From the NCBI RefSeq assembly GCF_004151105.1, contig NZ_PHRF01000041.1, positions 1 through 64,000 of the forward strand: DNA of 64,000 nt. Direction: 5' to 3'. The first letter of the stretch is position 1; each line of letters starts with the position of its first letter. A model generated the notes under the pieces. That model saw only the letters and a program-made list of their open reading frames with translations, did no database searches and was not told where the DNA came from. Position numbers and translations under genes: made by a program. The stretch is from Streptomyces sp. L-9-10 (GTDB lineage: Bacteria; Actinomycetota; Actinomycetes; Streptomycetales; Streptomycetaceae). Below, one piece after another: positions 50,564-58,408 of the stretch.

Positions 50564-50860
50564 TCACCGTGCCCAAGTCCCCCGAGCCGTCACGAGACCT
50601 GTGACCTTGCTCGGCAACGGGATCTGGCGGGTCGAGGTCGGCGCGGACGGCGCGGTCCTGTTCGCCGTCTCCGGAGCGCGGAATTCGTTGAGGTCGAGTC
50701 CGCACAGTGCCCAGTTCGCGTCGCAGCAGTAGAAGTGAGCGATGGCGTCACTCGGCCGTGCCACGGCTGGGATGGGGGCCGTGGCCGAGAGTTGGCCGCG
50801 GGCGCGCGCGACGATCGTTCGGGTGGCCTGGTCAAGAGCTGCGAGGAACAGGTCCGCCAT
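50564..50860 (-). CDS. Small hypothetical protein with CC...C motif
   Basis: A 98-residue frame. Its first half reads MADLFLAALDQATRTIVARA then IAHFYCCDANWALCGLDLNE, a pattern (HFYCC...LCG.DL) found in small cysteine-containing Streptomyces proteins. The second half (PETANRTAPSAPTSTRQIPL onward) lacks the second cysteine pair expected for a zinc-binding fold and may come from a frameshift or deletion. The start at 50860 is chosen over 50923 because the protein-like sequence begins there. Confidence is moderate for the first half only. Confidence 0.45.
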   Translation of the reverse strand: MADLFLAALDQATRTIVARARGQLSATAPIPAVARPSDAIAHFYCCDANWALCGLDLNEFRAPETANRTAPSAPTSTRQIPLPSKVTGLVTARGTWAR

Positions 50861-51014
50861 GAACCGGGAGGGTAGCGCGTTGTCTTCCGTGACTGCCCAG
50901 GGTTCGCCTCGGCCCGAACTCACCAGAACCGTGGCGTGCCACCCTCACCGGTCACTCGCGCGAGGGTTGCCCCGCCCCGGGCACGGGTCCGCGCCCGGCG
51001 CCCGGCCGGCCCGG

Positions 51015-51674
51015 TCAGGCGTCCGGGCGCCAGCTCATTCCGATCACCTCGACGGGCGGCGCCGACAGTCGCTCAGCCAGGGCGGTCCATCGGGTCGCCT
51101 CGGCGGCGTCGCCGCGGGCCTCGTAGTACGTGGCGAGCTTCCGGGCCCCGCGCGGATCGCCGAACTCCCGCGCCGCCCGGCGGTACCAGGGCTCGGCCGC
51201 CGTCAACTGACCCTTGTTGTCGTACAGTCGGCCGATGTTGAAAGCGGCCTTGTCCGACCCCAGCTCCGAGGCCCGCAGATACAGGCGCATCGACTCGTCC
51301 TCGTCCCGGCCCTCCAGCAGCTTCCCGAGATTGAGCAGCGCGTCCCGGTGCTCGTCCGCCGCCGCCCGGCGGTACCAGCGCTCGGCCTCCTCCGGGTCAC
51401 CCTCCTCGTCCGCGTGGAGACCGAGGCTGTACGCCGCCTCGGTGATCCCGGCGTCGGCCGCGCGCCGCCACCACTCCCGCGCCCCGTCGAGATCCCGCCA
51501 GACCGCCAGGCTGTCGCCGAGATCGTTCGCCGCGCCCGCGTGGCCCGCCTCGTATGCCTCCCGGAACAGGTCCTCGGCGTCCAGCGCTCTCCCCTCGCGC
51601 AGCGCCTCCACCCCGCGCTCATGAAGCTCCCGCGCCTCCGCCGTGACCTCGGGTGATTGTCCTGCGTCGCTCAT
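51015..51674 (-). CDS. Sel1/TPR-repeat protein
   Basis: A 219-residue protein of about five Sel1-like helical repeats: LFREAYEAGHAGAANDLGDS, WWRRAADAGITEAAYSLGLH, WYRRAAADEHRDALLNLGKL, LYLRASELGSDKAAFNIGRL and WYRRAAREFGDPRGARKLAT. Each has the spaced A-x-x-G-x-x-A-x-x-N/S-L-G pattern. Such repeats form a superhelix that holds partner proteins. No signal peptide or membrane segment is present. The start at 51674 (MSDAGQSPEV) follows weak AGGCGGGAC. No partner is visible nearby. Confidence 0.85.
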   Translation of the reverse strand: MSDAGQSPEVTAEARELHERGVEALREGRALDAEDLFREAYEAGHAGAANDLGDSLAVWRDLDGAREWWRRAADAGITEAAYSLGLHADEEGDPEEAERWYRRAAADEHRDALLNLGKLLEGRDEDESMRLYLRASELGSDKAAFNIGRLYDNKGQLTAAEPWYRRAAREFGDPRGARKLATYYEARGDAAEATRWTALAERLSAPPVEVIGMSWRPDA

Positions 51675-51936
51675 GTCCCGCCTCCCAACCCGCAATGACG
51701 AACCCGGCCCCCCGGCGGTTCCGTACGACCGCTCGGCGCATCATCGCGGCCGACGTCGTGTCCATCGTCGGGGGCCAGGCGTCTCGGGCGGTTCTCGGGC
51801 ATGTCTCCGAATCCACTCACAGCGGCTCACTGGGCCGGCGAAGAGGCGGGAGATCGCTCATCAGGGTGGGCCGGAGTACGACGAGTTGTTTCCGTCCGCC
51901 GGGTGTCCGTGGGGTGGCGCGGTGGCCGGCGGAGCG

Positions 51937-52103
51937 CCGATGAGGCTGGCGGCGACGATGCGCGTGAGGGAGCTGGGCGTTGGGGGAGCGGTGCCGGGGC
52001 GGACGTGACCAGTTCCGGACAGTTGGCGGGGACGATTGTGTGTCGCCGCGCCGCAGAAACAGGCAGGTTAGTGGCACATGTGGCGGGACCACATAGTTCT
52101 GGG
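51937..52103 (-). pseudogene. Duplicated 5' fragment of the MFS gene at 39845-41251
   Basis: The 167 bp align with 41181-41346 at high identity, e.g. both read CCGATGAGGCTGGCGGCGAC and GAGGGAGCTGGGCGTTGGGG. The shared part spans the promoter region, ribosome site and first 23 codons (SSLKRIVAASLIGT region) of the transporter. In this copy the ATG and ribosome site are changed by small deletions, and nothing of the downstream gene follows. It is the beginning of a paralogue lost by deletion, or a segmental copy. Confidence 0.7.
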
Positions 52104-52366
52104 GCAGCTATGCGCGACCGCTATGAGCGCGTGGTTCGGGCTCGCCGTCACGGAGGACGGCTCGGCATCGGCTGTGCGTTATGGATTCTGTTGGATTCTG
52201 TGCGACAGGCCCTGGCGGATCCGGTGGATTCCGGCGGACAATTCACAGGACGGGCGCCCCTTCAGGCTCAGCCCTGTCGTCTTCAACTCGCGCCCCGCGT
52301 TTGCCCAGTGGGTCCGGCTCCGGCCGCACCCGTGACCGCGCCGCTCCCGAGTGAGAGGGACAAGCG

Positions 52367-55081
52367 ATGACGAACAGCAGACCGAGTTCAGCCCATCGAT
52401 TGCGTGCCGCGTGTGCGACCGTGCTCGCAGGGGTGCTGTGCCTGGTGACCCCGGCGGTGGCTCAGGGCGACGCGAGCGACACCCGGCCCGGCGTCTCGGT
52501 TCAGGCTGATGGCCCCGTCTGGACCGTGTCCCGTGGAGGACCCGCCGCCGACGTACGACTCGACCCCGCCGACGGCTCCGTCACCCTCGCCGTACGCGAC
52601 GGGAGCCGCACCCTCGTGGAGCCCTCGCCCGTCGGCATCGTCACCGAGGAAGTGGATCTGACGCACGGGCTGCGTCTGGTGGACCGTAAGGACCGTCATA
52701 TCGCGGAGCGGTACACCACCGTCGTCGGCAAGGAGCGCCGTCGCACCGTCGACATGGCCGAGTCGCGCTTCACCCTGCAAGGGGCGGGCGGGGCCCGGGT
52801 CGACCTGGTCGTGCGCGCGGCCGACGACGGGGTCGCCTACCGCTATGTGCTCCCCGGCGGCGACGGCGACGGTGGCTCGGGCGCCGTGCTGCGCGAGGCG
52901 TCCGGCTTCGTGCTGCCGGGTGACGCGCCCGCCCGGCTGAGCGACTACTCGGTCAACTACGAGCAGCCGTACGACGGTACGACCGCCGCCGGCGCGGAGA
53001 GCGGACAGTACGCCTACCCCGCGCTCTTCCAGGTGGGCGACGACCACGTACTGCTCTCCGAGGCGGACGTCGACGGCCGCTATCCCGCGAGCCGCCTCGT
53101 GCACACGGCGGGCAGCAGTCGCTATGACGTGGCGCTGGCCGACCCGTCCGTGCCCGTGCCTTCCGACGGACCGCTCGCGACCCCCTGGCGGACCGTGATC
53201 GCGGGCGATCTGGCCACCGTGACCGAGTCCACGCTCGTGGACGACCTGGCTCCGCCGTCCCGTGTCGCGGACACCTCCTGGATCCGCCCCGGAAAGGTCG
53301 CCTGGTCCTGGCTCGCCGGCTTCGGCGCGGCGCAGCGCAGCCTGGAGACCCAGCAGCGGTTCGTGGACTACGCGGCGGCGCACGGCTGGGAGTACGCCCT
53401 GGTCGACGACGGCTGGAACACCACCGACTGGATGCCGCAACTGATAGAGTACGCCGAACGGCGCGGCGTGGGCGTCCTGTTGTGGATGCACTGGACCGAT
53501 CTCGACACCGCCGCCGAGCGCACGGAGCAGCTCGACAAGGTCAAGAAGTGGGGCGCCGCCGGACTGAAGATCGACTTCATGGACTCCGACTCGCGCGAAC
53601 GCATGGGGTGGTACGACGAGATCCTCCGGGACACCGCCGACCGTGAGCTGATGGTCAACTTCCACGGCTCGACCCTCCCGCACGGCATACAGCGCACCTG
53701 GCCGCACGTGATGGCGATGGAAGGCGTGCACGGCGCCGAGCAGGGCGATGTCCAGGCCGACGACATGGCGACGCTGCCCTACACGCGCAACGTGGTGGGC
53801 TCCATGGATTTCACCCCCATGGGCTTCCAGTTCGGGCAGCGCAACAACACCGAGGCCGCCGAGCTGGCGCTCTCCGTCGTGTACGAGTCCGGGTTCCAGA
53901 ACTACGCGGGCAGCGTCGAGGCGTACCGGGCCCGGCCCGAGGTCGCCCGGTTCCTCGAACAGGTCCCGACCGTCTGGGACGAGAGCCGGCTCGTCGCCGG
54001 TGTGCCCGGTGAGGGGGCGACCTTCGCGCGCAGGAACGGCGACCGGTGGTTCCTCGGCTCCGTCAGGGCGGGCGACGCGCGTACGGAGCGGGTGCCGTTG
54101 ACGTTTCTGGGACCCGGTTCATGGCGGGTCGATGTCGTGCGGGACGGCGCCGACGGGCTGGTCAGGCAGAGCCAGTTGATGGGCCGTCAACACACGCTCA
54201 CCGTACCGGTGTGGGCGGACGGAGGCTTCGTCGCTCAGATCTGCCGCGCCGTGCCGGGCCGCGAGAGCTGCGACCGGCCCGTGGAGGCGGTGCCGGTCGG
54301 CACGTTGTCCGTAACCCCCGCGAAGGCCGACGCCCGGCCGGGAGCGACGGTCGACATCCAGGCGAGCTTCGTGCTGGACGAGGCGGGCCCCGCCGAAGAC
54401 GTGACGCTGAGCGCCCGTACCCCCGACGGCTGGGCGGTCGACGGCGCCGGCGCGACGGCGGACGAGCTGGCCGACGGCGCCGAACTGACGGCGTCCTGGC
54501 GGGTCACGGTCCCTGTCGATCCGGCGTACGGGGCCACGGAGATCCCGGTCACGGTGGCCTACCGGGACCCGGCCGCCCGGCGGGGCGCGCCGCCGCTGAC
54601 GGTCGAGCGCACGGTGCGTGTCTTCGTGGCGCGCGAAGGCATTGTGTACGTCAGCTCGTTGCCGTTCGTCTCCGAGACGAACGGCTGGGGCCCGGTCGAG
54701 CGCGACCTGTCCAACGGCGAGAACGGCGCGGGCGACGGCGGCCCGCTGCGGCTCGGCGCCGTGACGTACGACAAGGGGCTCGGGGTGCACGCGCGGTCCG
54801 AGGTGACCGTCGATCTGAACGGCGCGTACGACCGCTTCACGGCCCGGACCGGCATCGACGAGGAGAAGCCGGACAAGGGCTCGGTGGTCTTCGAAGTGAT
54901 CGGCGACGGCCGGGTCCTGGCTGGCAGCGGCGTGCTGGGGCCGACGGACGCGGCGCACGCGTTCGACATCGACGTGAGCGGGGTGCGCCGGCTGACGCTG
55001 CGCGTCACGGACGGCGGCGACGGCATCGACTCGGACCACGGGGACTGGGCGGACGCGCAACTGCGGGAGAACGACGCGTAG
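52367..55081 (+). CDS. Secreted glycoside hydrolase family 97 protein with NPCBM domain
   Basis: A 904-residue exported enzyme. Signal peptide 1-32 (RLRAACATVLAGVLCLVTPA, cleaved near VAQG). The GH97 N-terminal sandwich runs to about 275, then the barrel with WAWSWLAGFG, YALVDDGWNTTDWMPQLIEY, VLLWMHWTDL, GAAGLKIDFMDSD and VNFHGSTLPHGIQRTWPHVM, the catalytic-face motifs. A GH97 C-terminal sandwich follows, then an NPCBM carbohydrate-binding domain (YVSSLPFVSETNGWGPVERD to the end, with KGLGVHARSEVTVDL). GH97 members hydrolyse alpha-glucosides or alpha-galactosides. The ATG follows GAGAGGGAC. It is monocistronic, with a terminator after it. Confidence 0.92.
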   Translation: MTNSRPSSAHRLRAACATVLAGVLCLVTPAVAQGDASDTRPGVSVQADGPVWTVSRGGPAADVRLDPADGSVTLAVRDGSRTLVEPSPVGIVTEEVDLTHGLRLVDRKDRHIAERYTTVVGKERRRTVDMAESRFTLQGAGGARVDLVVRAADDGVAYRYVLPGGDGDGGSGAVLREASGFVLPGDAPARLSDYSVNYEQPYDGTTAAGAESGQYAYPALFQVGDDHVLLSEADVDGRYPASRLVHTAGSSRYDVALADPSVPVPSDGPLATPWRTVIAGDLATVTESTLVDDLAPPSRVADTSWIRPGKVAWSWLAGFGAAQRSLETQQRFVDYAAAHGWEYALVDDGWNTTDWMPQLIEYAERRGVGVLLWMHWTDLDTAAERTEQLDKVKKWGAAGLKIDFMDSDSRERMGWYDEILRDTADRELMVNFHGSTLPHGIQRTWPHVMAMEGVHGAEQGDVQADDMATLPYTRNVVGSMDFTPMGFQFGQRNNTEAAELALSVVYESGFQNYAGSVEAYRARPEVARFLEQVPTVWDESRLVAGVPGEGATFARRNGDRWFLGSVRAGDARTERVPLTFLGPGSWRVDVVRDGADGLVRQSQLMGRQHTLTVPVWADGGFVAQICRAVPGRESCDRPVEAVPVGTLSVTPAKADARPGATVDIQASFVLDEAGPAEDVTLSARTPDGWAVDGAGATADELADGAELTASWRVTVPVDPAYGATEIPVTVAYRDPAARRGAPPLTVERTVRVFVAREGIVYVSSLPFVSETNGWGPVERDLSNGENGAGDGGPLRLGAVTYDKGLGVHARSEVTVDLNGAYDRFTARTGIDEEKPDKGSVVFEVIGDGRVLAGSGVLGPTDAAHAFDIDVSGVRRLTLRVTDGGDGIDSDHGDWADAQLRENDA

Positions 55082-55130
55082 GGCGTGTTGGAGGAGCCCC
55101 ATCTGCCTGCCCATGTGCCCATGTGCCCAT

Positions 55131-55165
55131 GTGCCCGTCTGCCCGGCTGCCAGGCGGACGGGCAC
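55131..55165 (+). terminator. Intrinsic terminator after GH97
   Basis: GTGCCCGTCTGCC (55131-55143) pairs with GGCGGACGGGCAC (55153-55165), with one G-U pair. Three tandem CCCATGTG units lie just before it. Confidence 0.75.
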
Positions 55166-55357
55166 CTTCCTCGGGAACCTCCTGGGGCTTGATCGTTCGG
55201 CTCGTGGCGCTCGCGAGGAGCGACGAGCGCGGGTCGCCCGACCTTCGCGTCTGGTCCTCGACTCCGCCCCCGGACGCACGCCCTGTCGGAGGCGAACAAA
55301 CTGCCCCCGGTCACCACGGACCGGGGGTTGTCAGTGGCAGGTGCCAGAATTTCCCTC

Positions 55358-56209
55358 ATGTCTCTCGCCGACCTGACTTTCGATCGCTGGCGCGCCCTGG
55401 ACCGGGACGCCGCACACCGCCGTGCGCGGGAAGCCGCACAGCAGGTGAACGGCCGACTGGTCGACTTCGACGGCGGCCCGCATCCGGGCGGTTCTCTGTA
55501 TCGCGCGGTGATCGAGCGCGAGGGACAGCGGTTCGCCCTGATACCCGGCGGCGAGGTGCGGGTGGGGTTCGACCTGGAGGCCTGGCGGCCACTGCCGGAA
55601 CAGCTCGACTCGTACCGCACCGAGAGCCTTGCCGCCGGGTTCGGTTTCGACGACGACCTCACCGACCATCTCGCGCGGTATCTCACCCCGAGGCGTTCGG
55701 TCACGGTGCCGACCGTGCTGATGGCGGTGGAGCCGGAGGAGCCGGAGGAACTGCCCGGGGAGGGCCGTTCCGTCGTGGAATCCCTCGCTGAGCGCGGTCT
55801 GCGACTGCCCGGTCCGGACGAGTGGGAACACGCCTGCGGGGCAGGCGCGGAGACGCTGTTCCGCTGGGGATCTGCCTGCCCGCTCGACCGTTCCCCATAC
55901 GGCGACAGCGGCGCCGTCGCCGCCGACGGCGCTGACCACGACCGCCCGGCCGACCACCGGCACCGGCCGAACGGCTTCGGTCTGCACATAGCCCGTGACG
56001 TCTACGAGTCGGAAGTGACGTCCGACAGGGGATCGGTCTACGGCGGCGACGGCGGCGAGGCGGTCTGCGGTGGGTACGGCGCCTTCGTCAGCTGGCTGCC
56101 CCTGGCGACCGCCAACCGCAACCCCGGCATGGCCGAATTCATCAACGGCCCCGAGGGCGAGGACATGAGCGACGAGTTCGGTGTCCGTCCGGTCCTCGAC
56201 CTCGGCTGA
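55358..56209 (+). CDS. Formylglycine-generating-enzyme-like (SUMF1/EgtB/PvdO) protein
   Basis: A 283-residue protein. The central and C-terminal parts look FGE-like: GLRLPGPDEWEHACGAGAET and LFRWGSACPLDRSPYGDSGA are the sulfatase-modifying-factor signature, followed by NGFGLHIARDVYESEVTSDR and GGDGGEAVCGGYGAFVSWLP. A cysteine in the AVCGG position and RPVLDL at the end agree with the fold. The N-terminal 100 residues (DRWRALDRDAAHRRAREAAQ onward) are a separate domain of unknown role. No sulfatase is close by, so the substrate is unknown. The ATG at 55358 lies seven bases after CAGAAT and may be leaderless. Confidence 0.78.
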   Translation: MSLADLTFDRWRALDRDAAHRRAREAAQQVNGRLVDFDGGPHPGGSLYRAVIEREGQRFALIPGGEVRVGFDLEAWRPLPEQLDSYRTESLAAGFGFDDDLTDHLARYLTPRRSVTVPTVLMAVEPEEPEELPGEGRSVVESLAERGLRLPGPDEWEHACGAGAETLFRWGSACPLDRSPYGDSGAVAADGADHDRPADHRHRPNGFGLHIARDVYESEVTSDRGSVYGGDGGEAVCGGYGAFVSWLPLATANRNPGMAEFINGPEGEDMSDEFGVRPVLDLG

Positions 56210-56501
56210 ACGGGGCGCATGCTCCGTCTGGTTCGGCCATGACTCATGACGGCGTGAAGATCCGATCAATCGCGCTGGCCGATTCCCGCTCCCCACACTG
56301 CTGTTGAGCCCGTCTTCGCCAGGGGAGAGGTCAAGGGGGACATTTTGTCATGGGGGAAAACTAATCTTCGGATAGTTCAGCGCCGACCCTTGACCCTCCT
56401 AGACCTCCGATGTTCACTACGCCTGACGACGCCGCCGCCTCGTCGTACCTCACCGCTTCGCTCAGCCAGCGCCCTCGCGCGCCCCGAGAGAGGACCGGAT
56501 A

Positions 56502-58298
56502 GTGCGCACTGTGTCCCGTGCCCTGATCGCGCTCGTACTGGCGGCCATGTCGCTCGTCGCCGCACCGCAGGCCCCGCCCGCCGAGGCGGCGCCCGCGTCG
56601 ACCGCCGACCCGGCCGTGGCCCGAACCGGGGCCGACGCCCAGGCCCGGCCCTCCGCCACGGCCGGTGCTGCCGCGCCCCTCACCAAGGTGCTGGTCTTCT
56701 CCAAGACCGCCGGATTCCGGCACTCGGCCATACCGGCCGGGATCGCCGCCGTCCAGAAACTCGGCGCGGCCAACGGGTTCACCGTGACCGCCTCGGAGGA
56801 CGCCGGGGTGTTCACCGCCGCCAACCTGGCGCAGTACCAGGCGGTGATCTGGCTCTCCACCACCGGTGACGTGCTGAACCCCACGCAGCAGACCGCCTTC
56901 GAGTCGTACGTCGCGAACGGCGGCGGTTACGTCGGTGTGCACGCCGCGGCCGACACCGAGTACGACTGGCCCTGGTACGGCGGCCTCGTCGGCGCGTACT
57001 TCGCCTCACACCCCGCCACCCAGCCGGCCACCGTCAAGGTCGAGGACCGCGCGTCCGTCTCCACCTCGCATCTGCCGCAGCGCTGGACCCGTACCGACGA
57101 GTGGTACAACTACCGCGCCAATCCGCGCTCGGCGGTGAAGGTGCTCGCCAGCCTGGACGAGACGTCGTACTCCGGAGGCACCATGGGCGATCATCCGATC
57201 ACCTGGTGCCAGGACTACCGGGGCGGACGGTCCTGGTACACCGGGCTCGGCCACACCGAGGAGTCGTACGCGGACCCCGCCTTCACCACCATGCTTCTCG
57301 GCGGCATTCAGACCGCGGCCCGCGCCAAGGCCGCCGACTGCCGTCCGGAGACCGGCTACACGCCGCTGTTCGACGGCAGCCAGGCCAGCCTCGACACGTG
57401 GCGGCAGGCGGGCGCGGGCAGTTTCAGCCTCGCCGACGGCACGCTCTCCTCGGTCGGTGGCATGGGCCTGCTCTGGTATCCGGTGACCCCCTTCGCCAAC
57501 TACTCGCTCAAGGCCGACTGGATGATGCCGGGCGACGACAACGGCGGCGTCTTCATCGGCTTCCCCGACCCGCAGGGCGACCCCTGGAAGCCGGTCGACC
57601 TCGGCCACGAGATCCAGATCGACGCGTCCGACGGCGACCCGACCCGTACCACCGGGAGCGTCTACAGCTTCCGGGCTCCCGACACGGCGGCGCGGGCGGC
57701 GGCGCTCAACCCGCCCGGGACCTGGAACAGTTACGAGATCGCGGTGCACGGCCGGCACGTCGAGATCTGGCTCAACGGCGTCAAGATCAACGACTACACC
57801 AGCAACCGTGACATCGCCCTCGGTCACATAGGCCTCCAGAACGACGGTGCGGGCCTGGACATCAACTACCGCAACGTCCGCATCAAGCAGGACGGCGCAC
57901 CGGCCACCGATCTGGCGCGGGGCAAGCCCGTCACGGTCACCAGCGTCGAGCCCGGCAGCACGCACGTGGGTGCCAACGCGGTGGACGGCGACTCCACCAC
58001 CCGCTGGGGCAGCGCGTACTCCGACCCGCAGTCGATCACCGTCGACCTCGGCGGCGTCCATACGCTCCAGCGGGTCCGGCTCAACTGGGAGACCGCGCAC
58101 GCCACGGCGTACACGGTCCAGACGTCCACGGACAACGTCACCTGGCGCACCGTCAGTACGGTCACGGCGGGCAACGGGGGTCTCGACGAGATCGCCGTGA
58201 GCGGCACCGGGCGGTACGTACGGGTCCAGGGCACCACACGCGCGACGCAGTACGGCTACTCCCTCTGGGACCTGGCCGTGTACGGCACCAGTCAGTAA
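56502..58298 (+). CDS. Secreted ThuA / DUF1080 / discoidin protein
   Basis: A 598-residue exported protein with signal peptide 1-29 (MRTVSRALIALVLAAMSLVA). The ThuA glutamine-amidotransferase-like domain (about 63-275) has VLVFSKTAGFRHSAIPAGIA, WLSTTGDVLNPTQQTAFESY, GGGYVGVHAAADTEYDWPWY and GRSWYTGLGHTEESY. A DUF1080 3-keto-disaccharide hydrolase domain (about 285-465: TPLFDGSQASLDTWRQAG, NYSLKADWMMPGDDNGGVFI) follows, then an F5/8 type C discoidin module (about 470-598) with LGGVHTLQRVRLNWETAHAT. It probably binds and processes glycans outside the cell. The GTG at 56502 follows AGAGGACC. It starts a collinear group of three secreted proteins. Confidence 0.9.
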   Translation: MRTVSRALIALVLAAMSLVAAPQAPPAEAAPASTADPAVARTGADAQARPSATAGAAAPLTKVLVFSKTAGFRHSAIPAGIAAVQKLGAANGFTVTASEDAGVFTAANLAQYQAVIWLSTTGDVLNPTQQTAFESYVANGGGYVGVHAAADTEYDWPWYGGLVGAYFASHPATQPATVKVEDRASVSTSHLPQRWTRTDEWYNYRANPRSAVKVLASLDETSYSGGTMGDHPITWCQDYRGGRSWYTGLGHTEESYADPAFTTMLLGGIQTAARAKAADCRPETGYTPLFDGSQASLDTWRQAGAGSFSLADGTLSSVGGMGLLWYPVTPFANYSLKADWMMPGDDNGGVFIGFPDPQGDPWKPVDLGHEIQIDASDGDPTRTTGSVYSFRAPDTAARAAALNPPGTWNSYEIAVHGRHVEIWLNGVKINDYTSNRDIALGHIGLQNDGAGLDINYRNVRIKQDGAPATDLARGKPVTVTSVEPGSTHVGANAVDGDSTTRWGSAYSDPQSITVDLGGVHTLQRVRLNWETAHATAYTVQTSTDNVTWRTVSTVTAGNGGLDEIAVSGTGRYVRVQGTTRATQYGYSLWDLAVYGTSQ

Positions 58299-58333
58299 CC
58301 AGTCACCACTCGATCGACCCGCCCGGACGACCT

Positions 58334-58362
58334 GGGGCGTGACAGCACGCCTGTCGCGCCCC
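58334..58362 (+). terminator. Hairpin between ThuA and dehydrogenase genes
   Basis: GGGGCGTGACAG (58334-58345) pairs with CTGTCGCGCCCC (58351-58362), with one G-U pair and a five-base loop. No T run follows; it may partly terminate the first gene or serve as a processing element. Confidence 0.6.
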
Positions 58363-58408
58363 GGGCCGTCGGGGCGCCCCCACCCCGCGATCGGCCCCTG
58401 GAGGTTCC

